A stretch of DNA of 64,000 nucleotides from Lysobacter sp. K5869 (GTDB taxonomy: Bacteria > Pseudomonadota > Gammaproteobacteria > Xanthomonadales > Xanthomonadaceae): positions 5,743,001 to 5,807,000 of the forward strand of contig NZ_CP072597.1 of NCBI RefSeq assembly GCF_018847975.1, read 5' to 3'. Shown in pieces: positions 8,694 to 18,185 of this stretch. The translations under genes were made by a program, and so were the position numbers. The notes beneath the pieces are model-generated. The model was not told the origin of the DNA and searched no databases. It saw only the letters and a list, made by a program, of their open reading frames with translations. The stretch's first letter is position 1. The number at the start of each line of letters is the position of its first letter.

Positions 8694-9185
8694 TCAGGCC
8701 CGCGGCGGGCGCCGCCGCATGCGCCCGTGCAGGAACGAGCGGGCGGGGTCGACGGTGAACGCGTGCGCGACCGCGGTGCGGCCCAGCAGCATCGGAAAAC
8801 GCATGCCGCGACGATCCGCCAGGTTTATGTCAATTTCGCGTTCGCTGCCGGCCAGACTCAGCACGGTGCGGATGAACACGCGACGGGTGCGGTGGCCGCC
8901 CGAGTCGGTGACCTCGCGTTCGTCGAACACCGGCGCGGTCGCCTCGACTTCGCCGGCGCCGACCGCGCCCGGGCTCAGGCGGAAGCCGACCCACGGCGCG
9001 CCGGCTTCGACGAAGCGCCACTGCGCGTCCACGTGCAAGGCCGAGCTGCGCGCGCCGGTGTCGATCTTGGCGCGCATCGCGGCGATGCCCAGTGCGGGCA
9101 GCGACGCGACTTCGCGCCAGCCCAGCAGGATGGGCGCGGCGAGCGGCGCGTCGGCGAGCGTCCGTTTCGGGATCGGGGAAGACAT
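8694..9185 (-). CDS. rimB: RimB-like retropepsin-fold protein (PF05618 type)
   Basis: 163 residues. The block [17 protein letters not shown] contains the DTGA aspartyl-protease-like signature of the family once named ATP-dependent zinc protease and now regarded as retropepsin-like. The C-terminal [12 protein letters not shown] is also typical. In Pseudomonas the RimB member of this family works with RimK to trim glutamate tails from ribosomal protein S6. The gene's position directly upstream of rimK supports the same role here. The C-terminus is very Arg-rich. The symbol rests on family plus context, because other paralogues of this family occur away from rimK. Confidence 0.75.
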   Translation of the reverse strand: MSSPIPKRTLADAPLAAPILLGWREVASLPALGIAAMRAKIDTGARSSALHVDAQWRFVEAGAPWVGFRLSPGAVGAGEVEATAPVFDEREVTDSGGHRTRRVFIRTVLSLAGSEREIDINLADRRGMRFPMLLGRTAVAHAFTVDPARSFLHGRMRRRPPRA

Positions 9186-9525
9186 CGCACCTCCGGTGTG
9201 GCGAATGCTGAAAGGTTCGGGGGCGACAACGGTGCAACGAAAAACAGCGGCCTCGCGGCCGCCGTGGCGTTCGGCTCGCGGCGGGCGCGCAGCGTGCGGA
9301 TCGCTTCGGTATCGAAGCGCCGAACGCAGCGCGGCGGTCCGCCGCGGGACCGGGCGCGCAGTCTAACCCGGCCGCCGCGCGAGCGTCGATGCGGCGCGGA
9401 CGCGAATGATTTTTTTACATCGCCGTGCGGTTCGGGCCGCCGGCTTCGCTGTGCTCGTTTCTCTTAACTCTTTACTCGGCCGGAGCTTAGGAACGAGTCA
9501 AGAGGAACGAGTCGCGGCCGCGGGG
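9186..9525. other. Intergenic, no gene seen
   Basis: 340 bases between the RimB-like gene and the next minus-strand gene. It includes an AT-rich patch near 9408-9420 and short repeats such as GAACGAGTC (9491 and 9506). No coding pattern or clear promoter was found; the RimB promoter should lie here. Confidence 0.4.
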
Positions 9526-10245
9526 TCAGTGCCGGCAGTTGCGCCGTTCCTCTTCCACTTCCTGGGCGACCGCTTCGGCGCCGAGCACGGCCAGGTCGCG
9601 GATGTTCTTGCGGGTTTCCTGGCAATCGCTGGGGCCGCCGCCGCCGAACAGGCGGCCGATCTGTTCGACGGTCGCGGCGATCGAGCGCGGCGGGCGCATA
9701 CGGAAACGCTGCGCGCCCTGACCCGGCAGCGGCGGCGCGCGGCTGGCGAAGGGTTTGGCCGCGCGCGGGGCTTCGTCCCATGGCGTGCGTGGCGCGGGCG
9801 ACGGCGACGGCGACGGCGACGGCGATGGCGATGGCGATGGCGATGGCGTCGAAGATTCGACGGAAGCGGGCGGAATGTCGACCGCAGTCAAAGCCGTGTC
9901 GGCCGTGGCGGAAGGCGCGATGCGCGGCGGCGGGCGGCGCGGCACCGGCACCGGCACCGGCACCGGCACCGGCACCGGCACCGGCGCGGAACGCGGCTCG
10001 CGCGCGACCGGTTCGGCCGGCGGCGCGGGCGCGGGCGGCGGCAACCAGATCAATACGAGATCGTCGCCGGCCGGCGGCGCACGCGGCGGCATCAACACCC
10101 GGCTCGCCAACCAGAACAAGGCCGCGTGCAGCGCCGCCACCACCGTCCAGGCCAGGATCGATTCCCATCGCGGCGCATCGTCGGCCGCCCGGCCGCGCGC
10201 GCGTCCCTGCCTCGGCGCCGCCAGCGCCCCGTGCTCCGCTTGCAT
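9526..10245 (-). CDS. Membrane protein with PV and SP dipeptide repeats (TonB-like layout)
   Basis: 239 residues. A cytoplasmic N-tip is followed by one TM helix (about 30-50, ILAWTVVAALHAALFWLAS). A long periplasmic Pro-rich stretch comes next, with about eight PV and ten SP dipeptides, then a small C-terminal domain with two Cys and an acidic helix (about 195-239). The single N-terminal anchor plus rigid proline spacer resembles TonB, but the C-terminal TonB fold is not evident. The dipeptide tracts are encoded by hexanucleotide microsatellites (GGCGAY near 9797-9846, GGCACC near 9941-9983) that could change length by slippage without breaking the frame. Function unknown. Confidence 0.7.
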   Translation of the reverse strand: MQAEHGALAAPRQGRARGRAADDAPRWESILAWTVVAALHAALFWLASRVLMPPRAPPAGDDLVLIWLPPPAPAPPAEPVAREPRSAPVPVPVPVPVPVPVPRRPPPRIAPSATADTALTAVDIPPASVESSTPSPSPSPSPSPSPSPSPAPRTPWDEAPRAAKPFASRAPPLPGQGAQRFRMRPPRSIAATVEQIGRLFGGGGPSDCQETRKNIRDLAVLGAEAVAQEVEEERRNCRH

Positions 10246-10497
10246 CCGTTCCGTCCTTGCGCGTCGAGCGAACCGCGCGAGTGTGCGGCAGGCGCGGCGG
10301 CCCGCGGATGCCGAACGAACGCGCCGGTTGGTCGGCGTTCAAGCAAAGCGGCGTGCCGGCTTCGCGGTTCGATGCCGCGCGAGAGCAAACGAATGCCGCT
10401 GCATCGCGACGCGAGCGCGGCAACGATAACGCTGCGATAATGTCCGCCGCGGACTTGCGCCGATATCATGTCCGGCACCGCTCAAGGACCGACCCGC

Positions 10498-11418
10498 ATG
10501 ACCGCCACGGACCTCACCGATCTGCTGCTCGCCGCGCTCGGCCAACGCATCGACGACCCCGCCGCCATCGCTCTGGCGCAGGCGCTGGGCAACAAGCCGT
10601 TCAAGAGCGTCGCGCCGGGCAACACCGTCCATCTCGGCAGCCGCAAGCTCGGCATCGAAGTCGCCGCCACCGCGCAGATTTCCAATCGCGCCTATTTCCC
10701 GCCGCGCAAGCAAGGCCGCGTCTGGGCGACCTGGGTCTCGCACGCGTTCGTCTATCCGAACTATCGCGGCGCGTTGCCCGAAGGCTTCGATTGGTCGATG
10801 AACGACGCCGCGCTGTCGGCGCGCTTCCGCCGCCGCATCGAAGGCGGCCTGGAGGAAGTGCGCTACACCTTGCCGCCGCCGCGCGAAGGCCTGCGCGCCA
10901 AGGCCACTCTGGACGAAGACGAGGACCGCCCGCGGCATGTGTTGATCGGCGTCGCCGAGGAACAGGCGTACGCGACGCTCTATCCCGGCAGCGATCCCGC
11001 GCATTCGGTCGAAGACGGCTTCTTCGCCGCGTGGTGCGCCTTGAACGGCGTGCTGCGCGAAGACCGCCTCGACGCCGCCAGCCTCGCCGCGCTGCGCGAA
11101 CGCCGCGACACGCCGCTGGCGTTCCTGTCCGGCGCGCTCGGCGGCCTGTTCTGGGAGAACGATGTGCAGCGCGAACACGCGCCGTTCTGCCACGCGTACG
11201 CCAATCGCTTGATGGAACCCAGCGACGCCTCGGCGCTGACCGACGCGCAGGCCACCTTCGGCGACGCCAACTATTGGCGCAAGGCCGGCGAGGCGATGAC
11301 CCCGGACGACTGGGACCACTACGACCGGATCGCGCCGCGTTACGCGCAGCGTCTGGCGCAATGGCAACGCGGCGAAATCCGTTCGATGGTCGATCGGCCC
11401 GAACAAGACGCGCCGTAA
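10498..11418 (+). CDS. Conserved-looking cytoplasmic protein, function unknown
   Basis: 306 residues, no signal peptide or membrane segment. The composition is balanced, with several Trp/Tyr-rich blocks (YFPPRKQGRVWATWVSHAFVYP, split across residues about 60-82, and FGDANYWRKAGEAMTPDDW near 265). Codon usage is like that of its neighbours. I do not recognise the family. The start at 10498 is preferred over 10468 because AAGGA sits upstream of it and nothing resembling a ribosome site precedes 10468. It is transcribed away from the minus-strand gene on its left. Genes of this kind beside secreted hydrolases are sometimes immunity or accessory proteins, but there is no direct evidence here. Confidence 0.75.
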   Translation: MTATDLTDLLLAALGQRIDDPAAIALAQALGNKPFKSVAPGNTVHLGSRKLGIEVAATAQISNRAYFPPRKQGRVWATWVSHAFVYPNYRGALPEGFDWSMNDAALSARFRRRIEGGLEEVRYTLPPPREGLRAKATLDEDEDRPRHVLIGVAEEQAYATLYPGSDPAHSVEDGFFAAWCALNGVLREDRLDAASLAALRERRDTPLAFLSGALGGLFWENDVQREHAPFCHAYANRLMEPSDASALTDAQATFGDANYWRKAGEAMTPDDWDHYDRIAPRYAQRLAQWQRGEIRSMVDRPEQDAP

Positions 11419-11448
11419 TCCGCGACCGCCGCCGCGCCGCGGCGCGGC

Positions 11449-12354
11449 TCAGGCAATCGGCTTGCCTTGCTGGTCCACGCCGTTGGGATAGCGCCGGCGC
11501 AGTTCGGCGATCATGTCGCGCTCGCTCAATCCGTCGGCCCAGTCCGGCCGCAGTTGGAAGTGCGGCGGATCCACCCGGCTCTTCCACAGCCCGCCCCACT
11601 CCAGCCCGAGTTCGCGCCCGAGCACGCCGATCGGCGCGTACGCATCGCCGTCGGTGACGTAAACGCTGCCGCGGAACAGACCGACATCGAAGGCCAGGCC
11701 GTAGTTGTGGTTGGACTGGCCGCCGCGAGCGTTGGTGACGGTCGCCGATGCGTCGACGACCTTGCCGGCGGCATCGCGGCCTTTGCGCCACAGTTCCTCT
11801 TGTTCCTCGAACGTGCGGGTGCCGCTGATGACGCGCACGGTCAGGCCGTGGTCCTTGCACTTGAACACCAGCGCGCGGGCATAGGGCCGCACGTGCGGCA
11901 TCAAGGTAGCGATGTTCTTCTCGCTGCGCGCGTCGGCCAAGGCCTCCGGCGCCGGCGCGGCGTTGGTCTTGCCGAGGATCGCCGCTTCGATCGCGTTCCA
12001 GGTCTCCGGGCCGGGACGGCCGTCCTCGGTCACGTTGAGCGCTTTCTGGATGCCGCCGATCTGCAGCATGGTCGCCGACAATGCCGCGACCGGGGGACGG
12101 TACAGCTCGACCTCGACCGATTGGCCCTCCACCCGCATCGTGCCCGACCAGTCGCGGACCGCGCCGGCGGGCGGCGTCGCGCCCTTGAGCACCAAGGTCG
12201 GTTTCGGCGGGACCTTCTGCACTTGGAAGTCCATGACATTGTCGCCGGACTTCACCGTGGATCCGACGAATTTGTTGCGCGCGACTTCGATGTCGCGAAT
12301 GCGCTCGGTGATGAAATCGAGCGAATTGCCGCCGCCGACCTTGATCTGGGTCAT
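11449..12354 (-). CDS. M15-family peptidoglycan peptidase without a signal peptide
   Basis: 301 residues. The C-terminal half (about 150-285) is an M15/VanY-type D,D- or L,D-carboxypeptidase/endolysin domain: SGTRTFEEQ, GGQSNHNYGLAFDVG (H216, D223) and DPPHFQL (H265) supply the zinc ligands. A short stretch near 95-127 (IGGIQKALNVTEDGRPGPETW) looks like a peptidoglycan-binding repeat. Residues 1-90 are unassigned. There is no signal peptide, so export must be by lysis or a dedicated system, as for endolysins or secreted toxins. The start ATG lies 1 base after the stop of the upstream lipoprotein gene, so the two are translationally coupled. Confidence 0.85.
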   Translation of the reverse strand: MTQIKVGGGNSLDFITERIRDIEVARNKFVGSTVKSGDNVMDFQVQKVPPKPTLVLKGATPPAGAVRDWSGTMRVEGQSVEVELYRPPVAALSATMLQIGGIQKALNVTEDGRPGPETWNAIEAAILGKTNAAPAPEALADARSEKNIATLMPHVRPYARALVFKCKDHGLTVRVISGTRTFEEQEELWRKGRDAAGKVVDASATVTNARGGQSNHNYGLAFDVGLFRGSVYVTDGDAYAPIGVLGRELGLEWGGLWKSRVDPPHFQLRPDWADGLSERDMIAELRRRYPNGVDQQGKPIA

Positions 12355-12355
12355 C

Positions 12356-13267
12356 TCAGTATCTCGGGCAAGGATTGAGCAGCAGACCCTTGGTCTGCAT
12401 CGCCGCATACAGATCGCGCTGATACTTGGCCGGGCGGTTGGTCATCCCGATCGATATCGCGTCGCGGGTCGCGTCCAGCTTCGCGTTGGCGTCCGCGTTG
12501 GCCTTGAACTTGGTCGCCAATTCGCGCAGCGCGGGCAATTGCGCGTCGGTCAGCGCGTCCAGGCTCATCGAAACGCAGTACGTCAGCTGCCGTTCTTCCT
12601 CGGTGTAGGCGACCGCCTCGGCGATATCCTGCTTGGACTGATCGACCGCCTGCGCCGCCTGTTTCTCGGTCACCTCGACCACGAACTTCATGCCCTGCTG
12701 CAGCGACCCGGCCGCCTCGTACGCGAGCAAGTCGCGATGCGCCTCGGCCAGCAAATACTCGCCGGTGGGCTTGGTCATCCCGATCCGGATCGTCGCGAAC
12801 GCCTGCTCGCGCCGCGCGCGCATCGCCGCCACCAGCGTGGCGACGGTCTGATCGTGGAATTCTTCCTTGGTGACGATGTTCTGCGTGCCCGTCGCCAGAC
12901 TGTTGGCGGCGACGTAATTGGCCTTGACCCCGGCCGAGCCGGTCAGGCTGGAGGCGACGTTGAACAGCAGGGCGGCGGTCGAGGCGCCGATGTTGAGGCG
13001 CGTGCGCTTGTCTTGCAGTTTGCGCTCGACCCCGAAGTAGTCCGCGTCGATCTTGATCAGCATCGACTCGATCCAGGCGTTGCGCGATTCCATGGTGTAG
13101 GCCGCGACCAAGGCGGCCGGCGGCACCGGCGGGCTTTGCGCCTGCGCCGGTTTATCGACCTTGGAGGCCGGTCCCCCGGCCAAGCTCGCGCAGCCGGCGA
13201 GCGCCGCCGCGCACGCGCAAGCGGCCGCGAACGCAAGCATCCGTTGCAAACGCCACATCGTCGTCAT
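12356..13267 (-). CDS. Lipoprotein of unknown function, coupled to the M15 peptidase
   Basis: 303 residues. The N-terminus has a hydrophobic stretch and the lipobox LAGC near residue 25, so the mature protein is expected on a periplasmic membrane face. The rest is mainly helical and charged, with an Ala/Asn-rich amphipathic middle (NIGASTAALLFNVASSLTG) and no family I recognise. The start at 13267 is taken because it places the lipobox correctly; an upstream in-frame ATG adds a basic leader. Its stop is separated by one base from the next start, so peptidase and lipoprotein are made together. A protective role against the peptidase, or a role in its delivery, is possible but unproven. Confidence 0.8.
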   Translation of the reverse strand: MTTMWRLQRMLAFAAACACAAALAGCASLAGGPASKVDKPAQAQSPPVPPAALVAAYTMESRNAWIESMLIKIDADYFGVERKLQDKRTRLNIGASTAALLFNVASSLTGSAGVKANYVAANSLATGTQNIVTKEEFHDQTVATLVAAMRARREQAFATIRIGMTKPTGEYLLAEAHRDLLAYEAAGSLQQGMKFVVEVTEKQAAQAVDQSKQDIAEAVAYTEEERQLTYCVSMSLDALTDAQLPALRELATKFKANADANAKLDATRDAISIGMTNRPAKYQRDLYAAMQTKGLLLNPCPRY

Positions 13268-13387
13268 GGCGGGTCCCCTGTTCCCCACCCGATCCAACGC
13301 AAGCCGACGCCGCCACAGGACACGGCGTCGCGCCGCACGCAGCGGTGCGACGGAGTTCATCGGGTGGGAAGGCGCGCGCCGCCCGGC

Positions 13388-13747
13388 TCAGTCGCGGTCG
13401 CTGGCGAAACGCAGGCGGTTGCCGTCGGGATCGGTGACCAACATCTCGCGGGTGTCCCAGGGCGTGTCTTGCGGCGGTTCGGTCGGGATCACGCCGTTGG
13501 CCACGAACTGGCGGTGGCATTCGTCCACGTCGGGCACGATCAGATACGCCGCGCCGCCGACTTCGCAATCGCCGGTGTGTTCGGTCAAGAACAAGGTCTG
13601 GCCGGCGCGGGTGATCTGCACGAACAACGGGAAGCCCGGCTCGAACCGGTGTTCCCAATCCACCTGGAAGCCCAGGCCGTCGCGATAGAACGGCAAGCTG
13701 CGGTCGGCGCGCAGCATGCGCAATTGCGGGATGACGGTTTGACGCAC
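13388..13747 (-). CDS. Glyoxalase/bleomycin-resistance-fold protein
   Basis: 119 residues, the standard size of a single vicinal-oxygen-chelate domain pair. The motifs [22 protein letters not shown] and [14 protein letters not shown] (both within the protein, split here as recognisable blocks) are typical of the VOC superfamily, which includes bleomycin-binding proteins, lactoylglutathione lyases and dioxygenases. The absence of a second Glu/His metal set in the obvious positions makes a drug-binding or unassigned role more likely than glyoxalase I. It is monocistronic and divergent from the wsp operon. Confidence 0.85.
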   Translation of the reverse strand: MRQTVIPQLRMLRADRSLPFYRDGLGFQVDWEHRFEPGFPLFVQITRAGQTLFLTEHTGDCEVGGAAYLIVPDVDECHRQFVANGVIPTEPPQDTPWDTREMLVTDPDGNRLRFASDRD

Positions 13748-14259
13748 GCGCGCGCTCCTGTCGGCGGCCGCGGCGCGTCCCGGGCCGCCGACGGCGGCGG
13801 ATCGTCGCGCCCCGGCGCGGGTCCATGGGGTCGGCCACTCTTATCACGTTTTCGTGCGCGCTCCGCCGGCATGCTTGCTGCGGTTTTGCACGGGCGCCGA
13901 AGGCCAGCGCCCGCCACCGACCGCCGGTCCGGCGGCACCCGGCCCGGATCGCCGCCAATTGTGAGTTTTCGGCCTTTTCCATATGCTGCCCCCACACTGG
14001 ACAGCCACTCTTCAAGCCGTGGATCGAACGTGGCGATAGCGAATCGAGCGCGACCGGCCCCGGGCCGCCTGCGCGGCTCGCCAGCGGGTGCGGACGCCGG
14101 CGCAGCCCGTCGCGTCCGCCCGCGCCGCGACCCGTTCCTTGCGGCCGCGGACCGCGCCGCGCGCTTCGCGGCACGGCCGCGCCCCCTCACCCGCGCCGGC
14201 GCCGCGACATCGCGCCGGCGCGAACCAGCGACCCCGGCGGCCTCCTCAGGGAACCGATC
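13748..14259. other. Intergenic between the VOC gene and wspA
   Basis: 512 bases separating two divergent transcription units. The only notable signal is a sigma-70-like pair at 13959-13987. Open frames here are GC-rich extensions without family matches. wspA is begun at 14260, where the N-terminal TM of a receptor starts. Confidence 0.45.
13959..13987 (+). promoter_or_regulatory. Possible sigma-70 promoter of the wsp operon
   Basis: TTGTGA (13959-13964) and TATGCT (13982-13987) are separated by 17 bases in the most AT-rich part of the gap. Transcription would begin near 13994 and leave a leader of about 265 bases before wspA. Confidence 0.4.
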
Positions 14260-15879
14260 ATGATCAACATCACCATTCGCCAGCGGATTCTGCTGAGCCT
14301 CGCCGTGACCTTCGGCGTGCTCGCGCTGATGGGCGGCATCGCCTGGCAGCGCCTGCTGCACATCGAAACCGAAGAAGCCGCGCTGCGCGACGATTCGATC
14401 CCCGGCATTTACGCGGCCTCGCGGATGACCTCGTCGTGGATGACCTACCACGCCAACGTGCGCGCCATGACCATCGCCGGCGCGGACGATCTGGCGCGGG
14501 TGGACGAGTTGGTGCGGCTGCGCCGCAGCCAGTTCGAGTCCGCCGCGGCCGCCTACGACCGCACCATCCACCGCGACGACGACCGCGCCCAGTTCGCCGA
14601 ACTGATGCGTCAGGCCCAGGCCGCGTACGCGCTGCAGGCCGAGCTGACCAAGATGGCGCAGGCGCGCGATCCCGGCCTCGCCGCCGCCTGGCGCGACCGC
14701 GCCGCGCCGGTGTTCGAGCGCAACAACAACGCGCTCGACAAGATGCTCGATTTCAACCGCGGCTACGCCGCCGATTCGGTCAAGCGCATCGACAGCGCCA
14801 TCGCCGCGGCCAAGACCGGGATCGCGTTCTCGTTCCTGATCGCCGTGGTCGCCTCCGGGCTGGTCGGCTTCTTTCTGCTGCGCGCGATCACCCAGCCGCT
14901 GCAACGCCTCGCGCGCGCGGCCGACGTGATGTCCAAGGGCGATTTCAGCCAGCGCCTGGCGCTGGCGCGCAGCGACGAGTTCGGCACCCTGGCGCAAGGT
15001 TACGACCGCATGACCGACGACTTGTCGCAACTGGTCGGACAGGTGCAGTCCTCGGGCATCCAGGTCAATTCCTCGATCAACGAAATCACCGCGACCCTGC
15101 GCGAGCAGCAGGCCTCGGCCGCGCAGATCGCCGCCACCACCACCGAGATCGGCGCGACCTCGCGCGAGATCGCCGCCACCTCCAAGGAGCTGGTGCGCAC
15201 GATGGACACCGTCTCGGCCGCCGCCGAGCAGACCTCGTCGCTGGCCGGCAGCGGTCAGGCCGGGTTGGCGGAGATGGAGGACTCGATGCGGCGCATGATC
15301 GACGCCACCGCCGCGATCAGCGCCAAGCTCGCGGTGCTGGCCGACAAGGCCAACAACATCAGTCAGGTGGTCACCACCATCACCAAGGTCGCCGACCAGA
15401 CCAACCTGCTCTCGCTCAACGCCGCCATCGAGGCGGAAAAGGCCGGCGAATACGGCCGCGGCTTCTCCGTGGTCGCCACCGAGATCCGCCGCCTCGCCGA
15501 CCAGACCGCGGTGGCCACGCTCGACATCGAGCAGATGGTGCGCGAGATCCAGTCGGCGGTCTCCGCCGGCGTGATGGGCATGGACAAGTTCTCCGAGGAA
15601 GTGCGGCGCGGAACCCACGACGTGCAGCAGGTCAGCGGCCAGCTGTCGCAGGTGATCGACAACGTGCAGGCGATGGTGCCGCGCTTCGAGGCGGTCAACG
15701 AAGGCGTGCAGGCGCAATCGGCCGGCGCCGAGCAGATCAATCTGGCGCTGAGCCAGCTCAGCGAAGCCGCGCAGCAAACGGTCGAGGCGCTGCGCCAGTC
15801 CAATCAGGCCATCGACGAACTGCACCACGTCAGCGCCGGTCTGCGCGACGGCGTGGTCAAGTTCAAGCTCACCGCCTGA
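14260..15879 (+). CDS. wspA: Wsp chemoreceptor (methyl-accepting protein)
   Basis: 539 residues. TM1 lies at about 10-28, then a four-helix-bundle periplasmic domain (about 30-185), TM2 (about 187-210), HAMP (about 211-263) and a long cytoplasmic signalling coiled coil. The hairpin tip reads [26 protein letters not shown] across about 378-405. There is no C-terminal pentapeptide for CheR/CheB tethering; WspA proteins also lack one. In Pseudomonas WspA senses surface contact and controls the kinase WspE. It is the first gene of a seven-gene operon whose order, MCP-CheW-CheR-CheW-CheA-CheB-GGDEF, is that of wspA-F plus wspR, and this order is the main reason for the name. Confidence 0.9.
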   Translation: MINITIRQRILLSLAVTFGVLALMGGIAWQRLLHIETEEAALRDDSIPGIYAASRMTSSWMTYHANVRAMTIAGADDLARVDELVRLRRSQFESAAAAYDRTIHRDDDRAQFAELMRQAQAAYALQAELTKMAQARDPGLAAAWRDRAAPVFERNNNALDKMLDFNRGYAADSVKRIDSAIAAAKTGIAFSFLIAVVASGLVGFFLLRAITQPLQRLARAADVMSKGDFSQRLALARSDEFGTLAQGYDRMTDDLSQLVGQVQSSGIQVNSSINEITATLREQQASAAQIAATTTEIGATSREIAATSKELVRTMDTVSAAAEQTSSLAGSGQAGLAEMEDSMRRMIDATAAISAKLAVLADKANNISQVVTTITKVADQTNLLSLNAAIEAEKAGEYGRGFSVVATEIRRLADQTAVATLDIEQMVREIQSAVSAGVMGMDKFSEEVRRGTHDVQQVSGQLSQVIDNVQAMVPRFEAVNEGVQAQSAGAEQINLALSQLSEAAQQTVEALRQSNQAIDELHHVSAGLRDGVVKFKLTA

Positions 15880-15905
15880 GCCGCGGAGCGGACCGGAGAA
15901 CGCGC

Positions 15906-16367
15906 GTGCTGTTCCTGATCTTCCAACTCGATGCCGAGCGCTACGCGATCGACGCGGCGACGGTGGCGGCGGTGCTGCCGCGGGTGGAAGTGCGGCGCCT
16001 GCCGCAGGCGCACGACGCGGTGGTCGGCGTGTTCGACTACCGCGGCGAGGTGGTGCCGGTGATCGACCTGTGCCGGCTCGCCTTGGGCCGCCCGGCGCGC
16101 GAGGTGATGAGCACGCGCATCGTCTTGGCCGACTACACCGACCGCGCCGGCGCGCAACGCCGGCTCGGCTTGTTGGCCGAGCGCGTGGTCGACACCGTGC
16201 GCCTGCAGGCCGAAGACTTCGCGCCCAGCGGCGTGGACCAGCCGCAGGCGCGCTACCTCGGCCCGGTCGCGCGCGACGCGCACGGGCTGGTGCAACGCAT
16301 CGGCGTGCGCGAGCTGCTGCCCGACGCCGTCCACGACCTGCTGTTCCAGCAGGCGGCGCACGCCTGA
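15906..16367 (+). CDS. wspB: CheW-like coupling protein
   Basis: 153 residues from a GTG start preceded by a GGAG-type site. A single CheW domain: FLIFQLDAERYAID at the start, GVFDYRGEVVPVIDLCRL in the middle and a C-terminal receptor/kinase interface. It couples WspA to the kinase WspE. It lies 26 bases after wspA and its stop overlaps the wspC start by one base (TGATG). The GTG start is required because no ATG in frame leaves a complete domain. Confidence 0.9.
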   Translation: MLFLIFQLDAERYAIDAATVAAVLPRVEVRRLPQAHDAVVGVFDYRGEVVPVIDLCRLALGRPAREVMSTRIVLADYTDRAGAQRRLGLLAERVVDTVRLQAEDFAPSGVDQPQARYLGPVARDAHGLVQRIGVRELLPDAVHDLLFQQAAHA

Positions 16368-17611
16368 TGGACGCGGCCGCGTTCGAGCGCTGGCTCAAGA
16401 GCACGATGGGGCTCGACGCCTCCTCGGTCGGGCCCGGCGTGGTCGAACGCGCCGTCGCCGGGCGCATGCGCGCGACCGCCATCGCCGGCATGGACGCGTA
16501 CTGGCGGCGGCTGCTCTCGCATCCGCTGGAACAACAAGAGCTGATCGAAGCGGTGGTGGTGCCGGAAACCTGGTTCTTCCGCGGCGTGGAAGCCTTCGAC
16601 GCGCTGGCGCGCGCGTTCGCGCCGCTGCGCGGCGACGAGTCGCGCACGCTGCGCTTGCTGAGCCTGCCGTGCTCGACCGGCGAGGAACCCTATACGCTGG
16701 CGATGGCCCTGCTCGACGCCGGCTGGGCGCCGCAGCGCATCCGCATCGACGCCTTCGACATCAGCGAGCGCGCCTTGAGCAAGGCCGCGCACGCGGCGTA
16801 CGGCGCCAACTCGTTCCGCGGCCGCGACCTGGCCTATCGCGAGCGCCACTTCCGCGCGCTCGGCCACGGCCGCTGGCAGTTGTCCGAACAGGCGCGCGGC
16901 TGCGTGCGCTTCCATCGCGCCAACGTGCTCGACATCGATTTCCTGCCGGCGCAATCGACTTACGACGCGGTGTTCTGCCGCAATCTGCTGATCTATTTCG
17001 ACCAAGACACCCAGGTGCGCACGGTCGGCGTGCTGGCGCGCGCGCTGGCCGAAGACGGCCTGCTGTTCGTCGGCGCGGCCGAAACCGGCTTGCTGCTGTC
17101 GCTGGGCTATGCCTCGGCGCAGATTCCGATGGCCTCCGCGTTCCGCCGCCAGCGCAGCACGCCCGCCGCGCTGACGCCGGTGCCGGAACCCTGGCGCGCG
17201 CCGGCGCTGGCGCCGCTGCGCGCGGCGCGGCCCCGGCCGGCGACGCCGCTCGCGCGGCGCGCCCCGGCCGCCACCGCGGTCGCGGCCGCGCCGAACGCGC
17301 CCGAGGCGTCGCTCGAACAAGCGCGCCGCCTCGCCGACAACGGCGCGTTCCAGCAGGCCGCCGACATCTGCGAGGCGCATCTGCGCGCGCACGGCCCCAG
17401 CGCCGAAGCGTTGTACCTAACCGGATTGATCCACGGCGCCACCGGCGAGGACGCGCGCGCCGAAGACGCGTTCCGCAAGGCGCTGTACCTGCAACCCGAT
17501 CACACGGAGAGCCTGATGCATCTGGCCTTGCTGCTCGACGCCAAGGGCGACGCCGCCGGCGCGCGGTTGATGCGCCAACGCGCTTCGCGCCATCGCGGCA
17601 GGAGCGGCTGA
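16367..17611 (+). CDS. wspC: CheR-type methyltransferase with TPR tail
   Basis: 414 residues. The CheR part (1-265) has the N-terminal helical domain, the SAM-binding block LSLPCSTGEEPYTLAM and FCRNLLIYFDQDTQ. An Ala/Pro/Arg linker (about 265-310) leads to TPR-like helices (about 315-405, ALYLTGLIHGATGEDARAEDAF). WspC of Pseudomonas has the same CheR-TPR layout and methylates WspA to set its signalling state. Start and stop are tightly packed: one-base overlap with wspB, one-base gap before wspD. Confidence 0.92.
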   Translation: MDAAAFERWLKSTMGLDASSVGPGVVERAVAGRMRATAIAGMDAYWRRLLSHPLEQQELIEAVVVPETWFFRGVEAFDALARAFAPLRGDESRTLRLLSLPCSTGEEPYTLAMALLDAGWAPQRIRIDAFDISERALSKAAHAAYGANSFRGRDLAYRERHFRALGHGRWQLSEQARGCVRFHRANVLDIDFLPAQSTYDAVFCRNLLIYFDQDTQVRTVGVLARALAEDGLLFVGAAETGLLLSLGYASAQIPMASAFRRQRSTPAALTPVPEPWRAPALAPLRAARPRPATPLARRAPAATAVAAAPNAPEASLEQARRLADNGAFQQAADICEAHLRAHGPSAEALYLTGLIHGATGEDARAEDAFRKALYLQPDHTESLMHLALLLDAKGDAAGARLMRQRASRHRGRSG

Positions 17612-17612
17612 G

Positions 17613-18185
17613 ATGGCGCGCGAACGCGACAACGCGGGCTCGGCCGTGGCCCGGTTGCTGGAACGGCCGCTGGCGCGCGAGGACATGGCCGCGGCCGCCG
17701 CGCGGCTGGCGCAGAGCGCGGCGCGGCAAGAACGCGACGCCGCCGGCGCCTTCGTGTTCCGTCTCGGCGAGGAATGGCTGGGCTTGCCGGCCGGCCTGAT
17801 CGACGAAGTGCTGGAACTGCGCCCGGTGCACCGCCTGCCGCATCGGCGCGACGCGGTGCTGCGCGGTTTGGTCAACGTGCGCGGCCGCTTGACGGTCTGC
17901 GTCGCCCTGCCCGCGCTGTTGCAAACCGGCGCGCCGGCCGCCGCGCGCGCCGCCGTCGCGCGCCGGCTGGTGGTGTTGGCCGCCTCGGAAGGCGCGCTGG
18001 CGTTCGAGGCCGACGAAGTCCACGGCAGCCATCGCTACGACGCCGGCGAGATACGCGCGGTGCCGTCCACCGTGGCCCATGCGCTGGCCCGCTTCGCCAC
18101 CGGCGTGCTGCCTTGGGGCGAACGCCGCATCGGCTTGCTCGACGCCGGCTTGTTGTTGCACGCGCTCAACCGGCAGATCTCATGA
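17613..18185 (+). CDS. wspD: Second CheW-like coupling protein
   Basis: 190 residues. An N-terminal helix (about 1-45) precedes a CheW domain with FVFRLGEEWLGLPAGLIDEV, RGLVNVRGRLTVCVALPALL and a final GVLPWGERRIGLLDAGLLL. Two CheW proteins in one operon are a hallmark of Wsp systems. Its TGA overlaps the wspE ATG (ATGA), so translation is coupled. Confidence 0.9.
   Translation: MARERDNAGSAVARLLERPLAREDMAAAAARLAQSAARQERDAAGAFVFRLGEEWLGLPAGLIDEVLELRPVHRLPHRRDAVLRGLVNVRGRLTVCVALPALLQTGAPAAARAAVARRLVVLAASEGALAFEADEVHGSHRYDAGEIRAVPSTVAHALARFATGVLPWGERRIGLLDAGLLLHALNRQIS

Noticed and set aside
13585..16647. A 1020-codon minus-strand frame opposite wspA-wspC
   Set aside because: Antisense of the wsp genes; composition is Ala/Arg/His-rich with no motif, and high GC content makes such open frames common.
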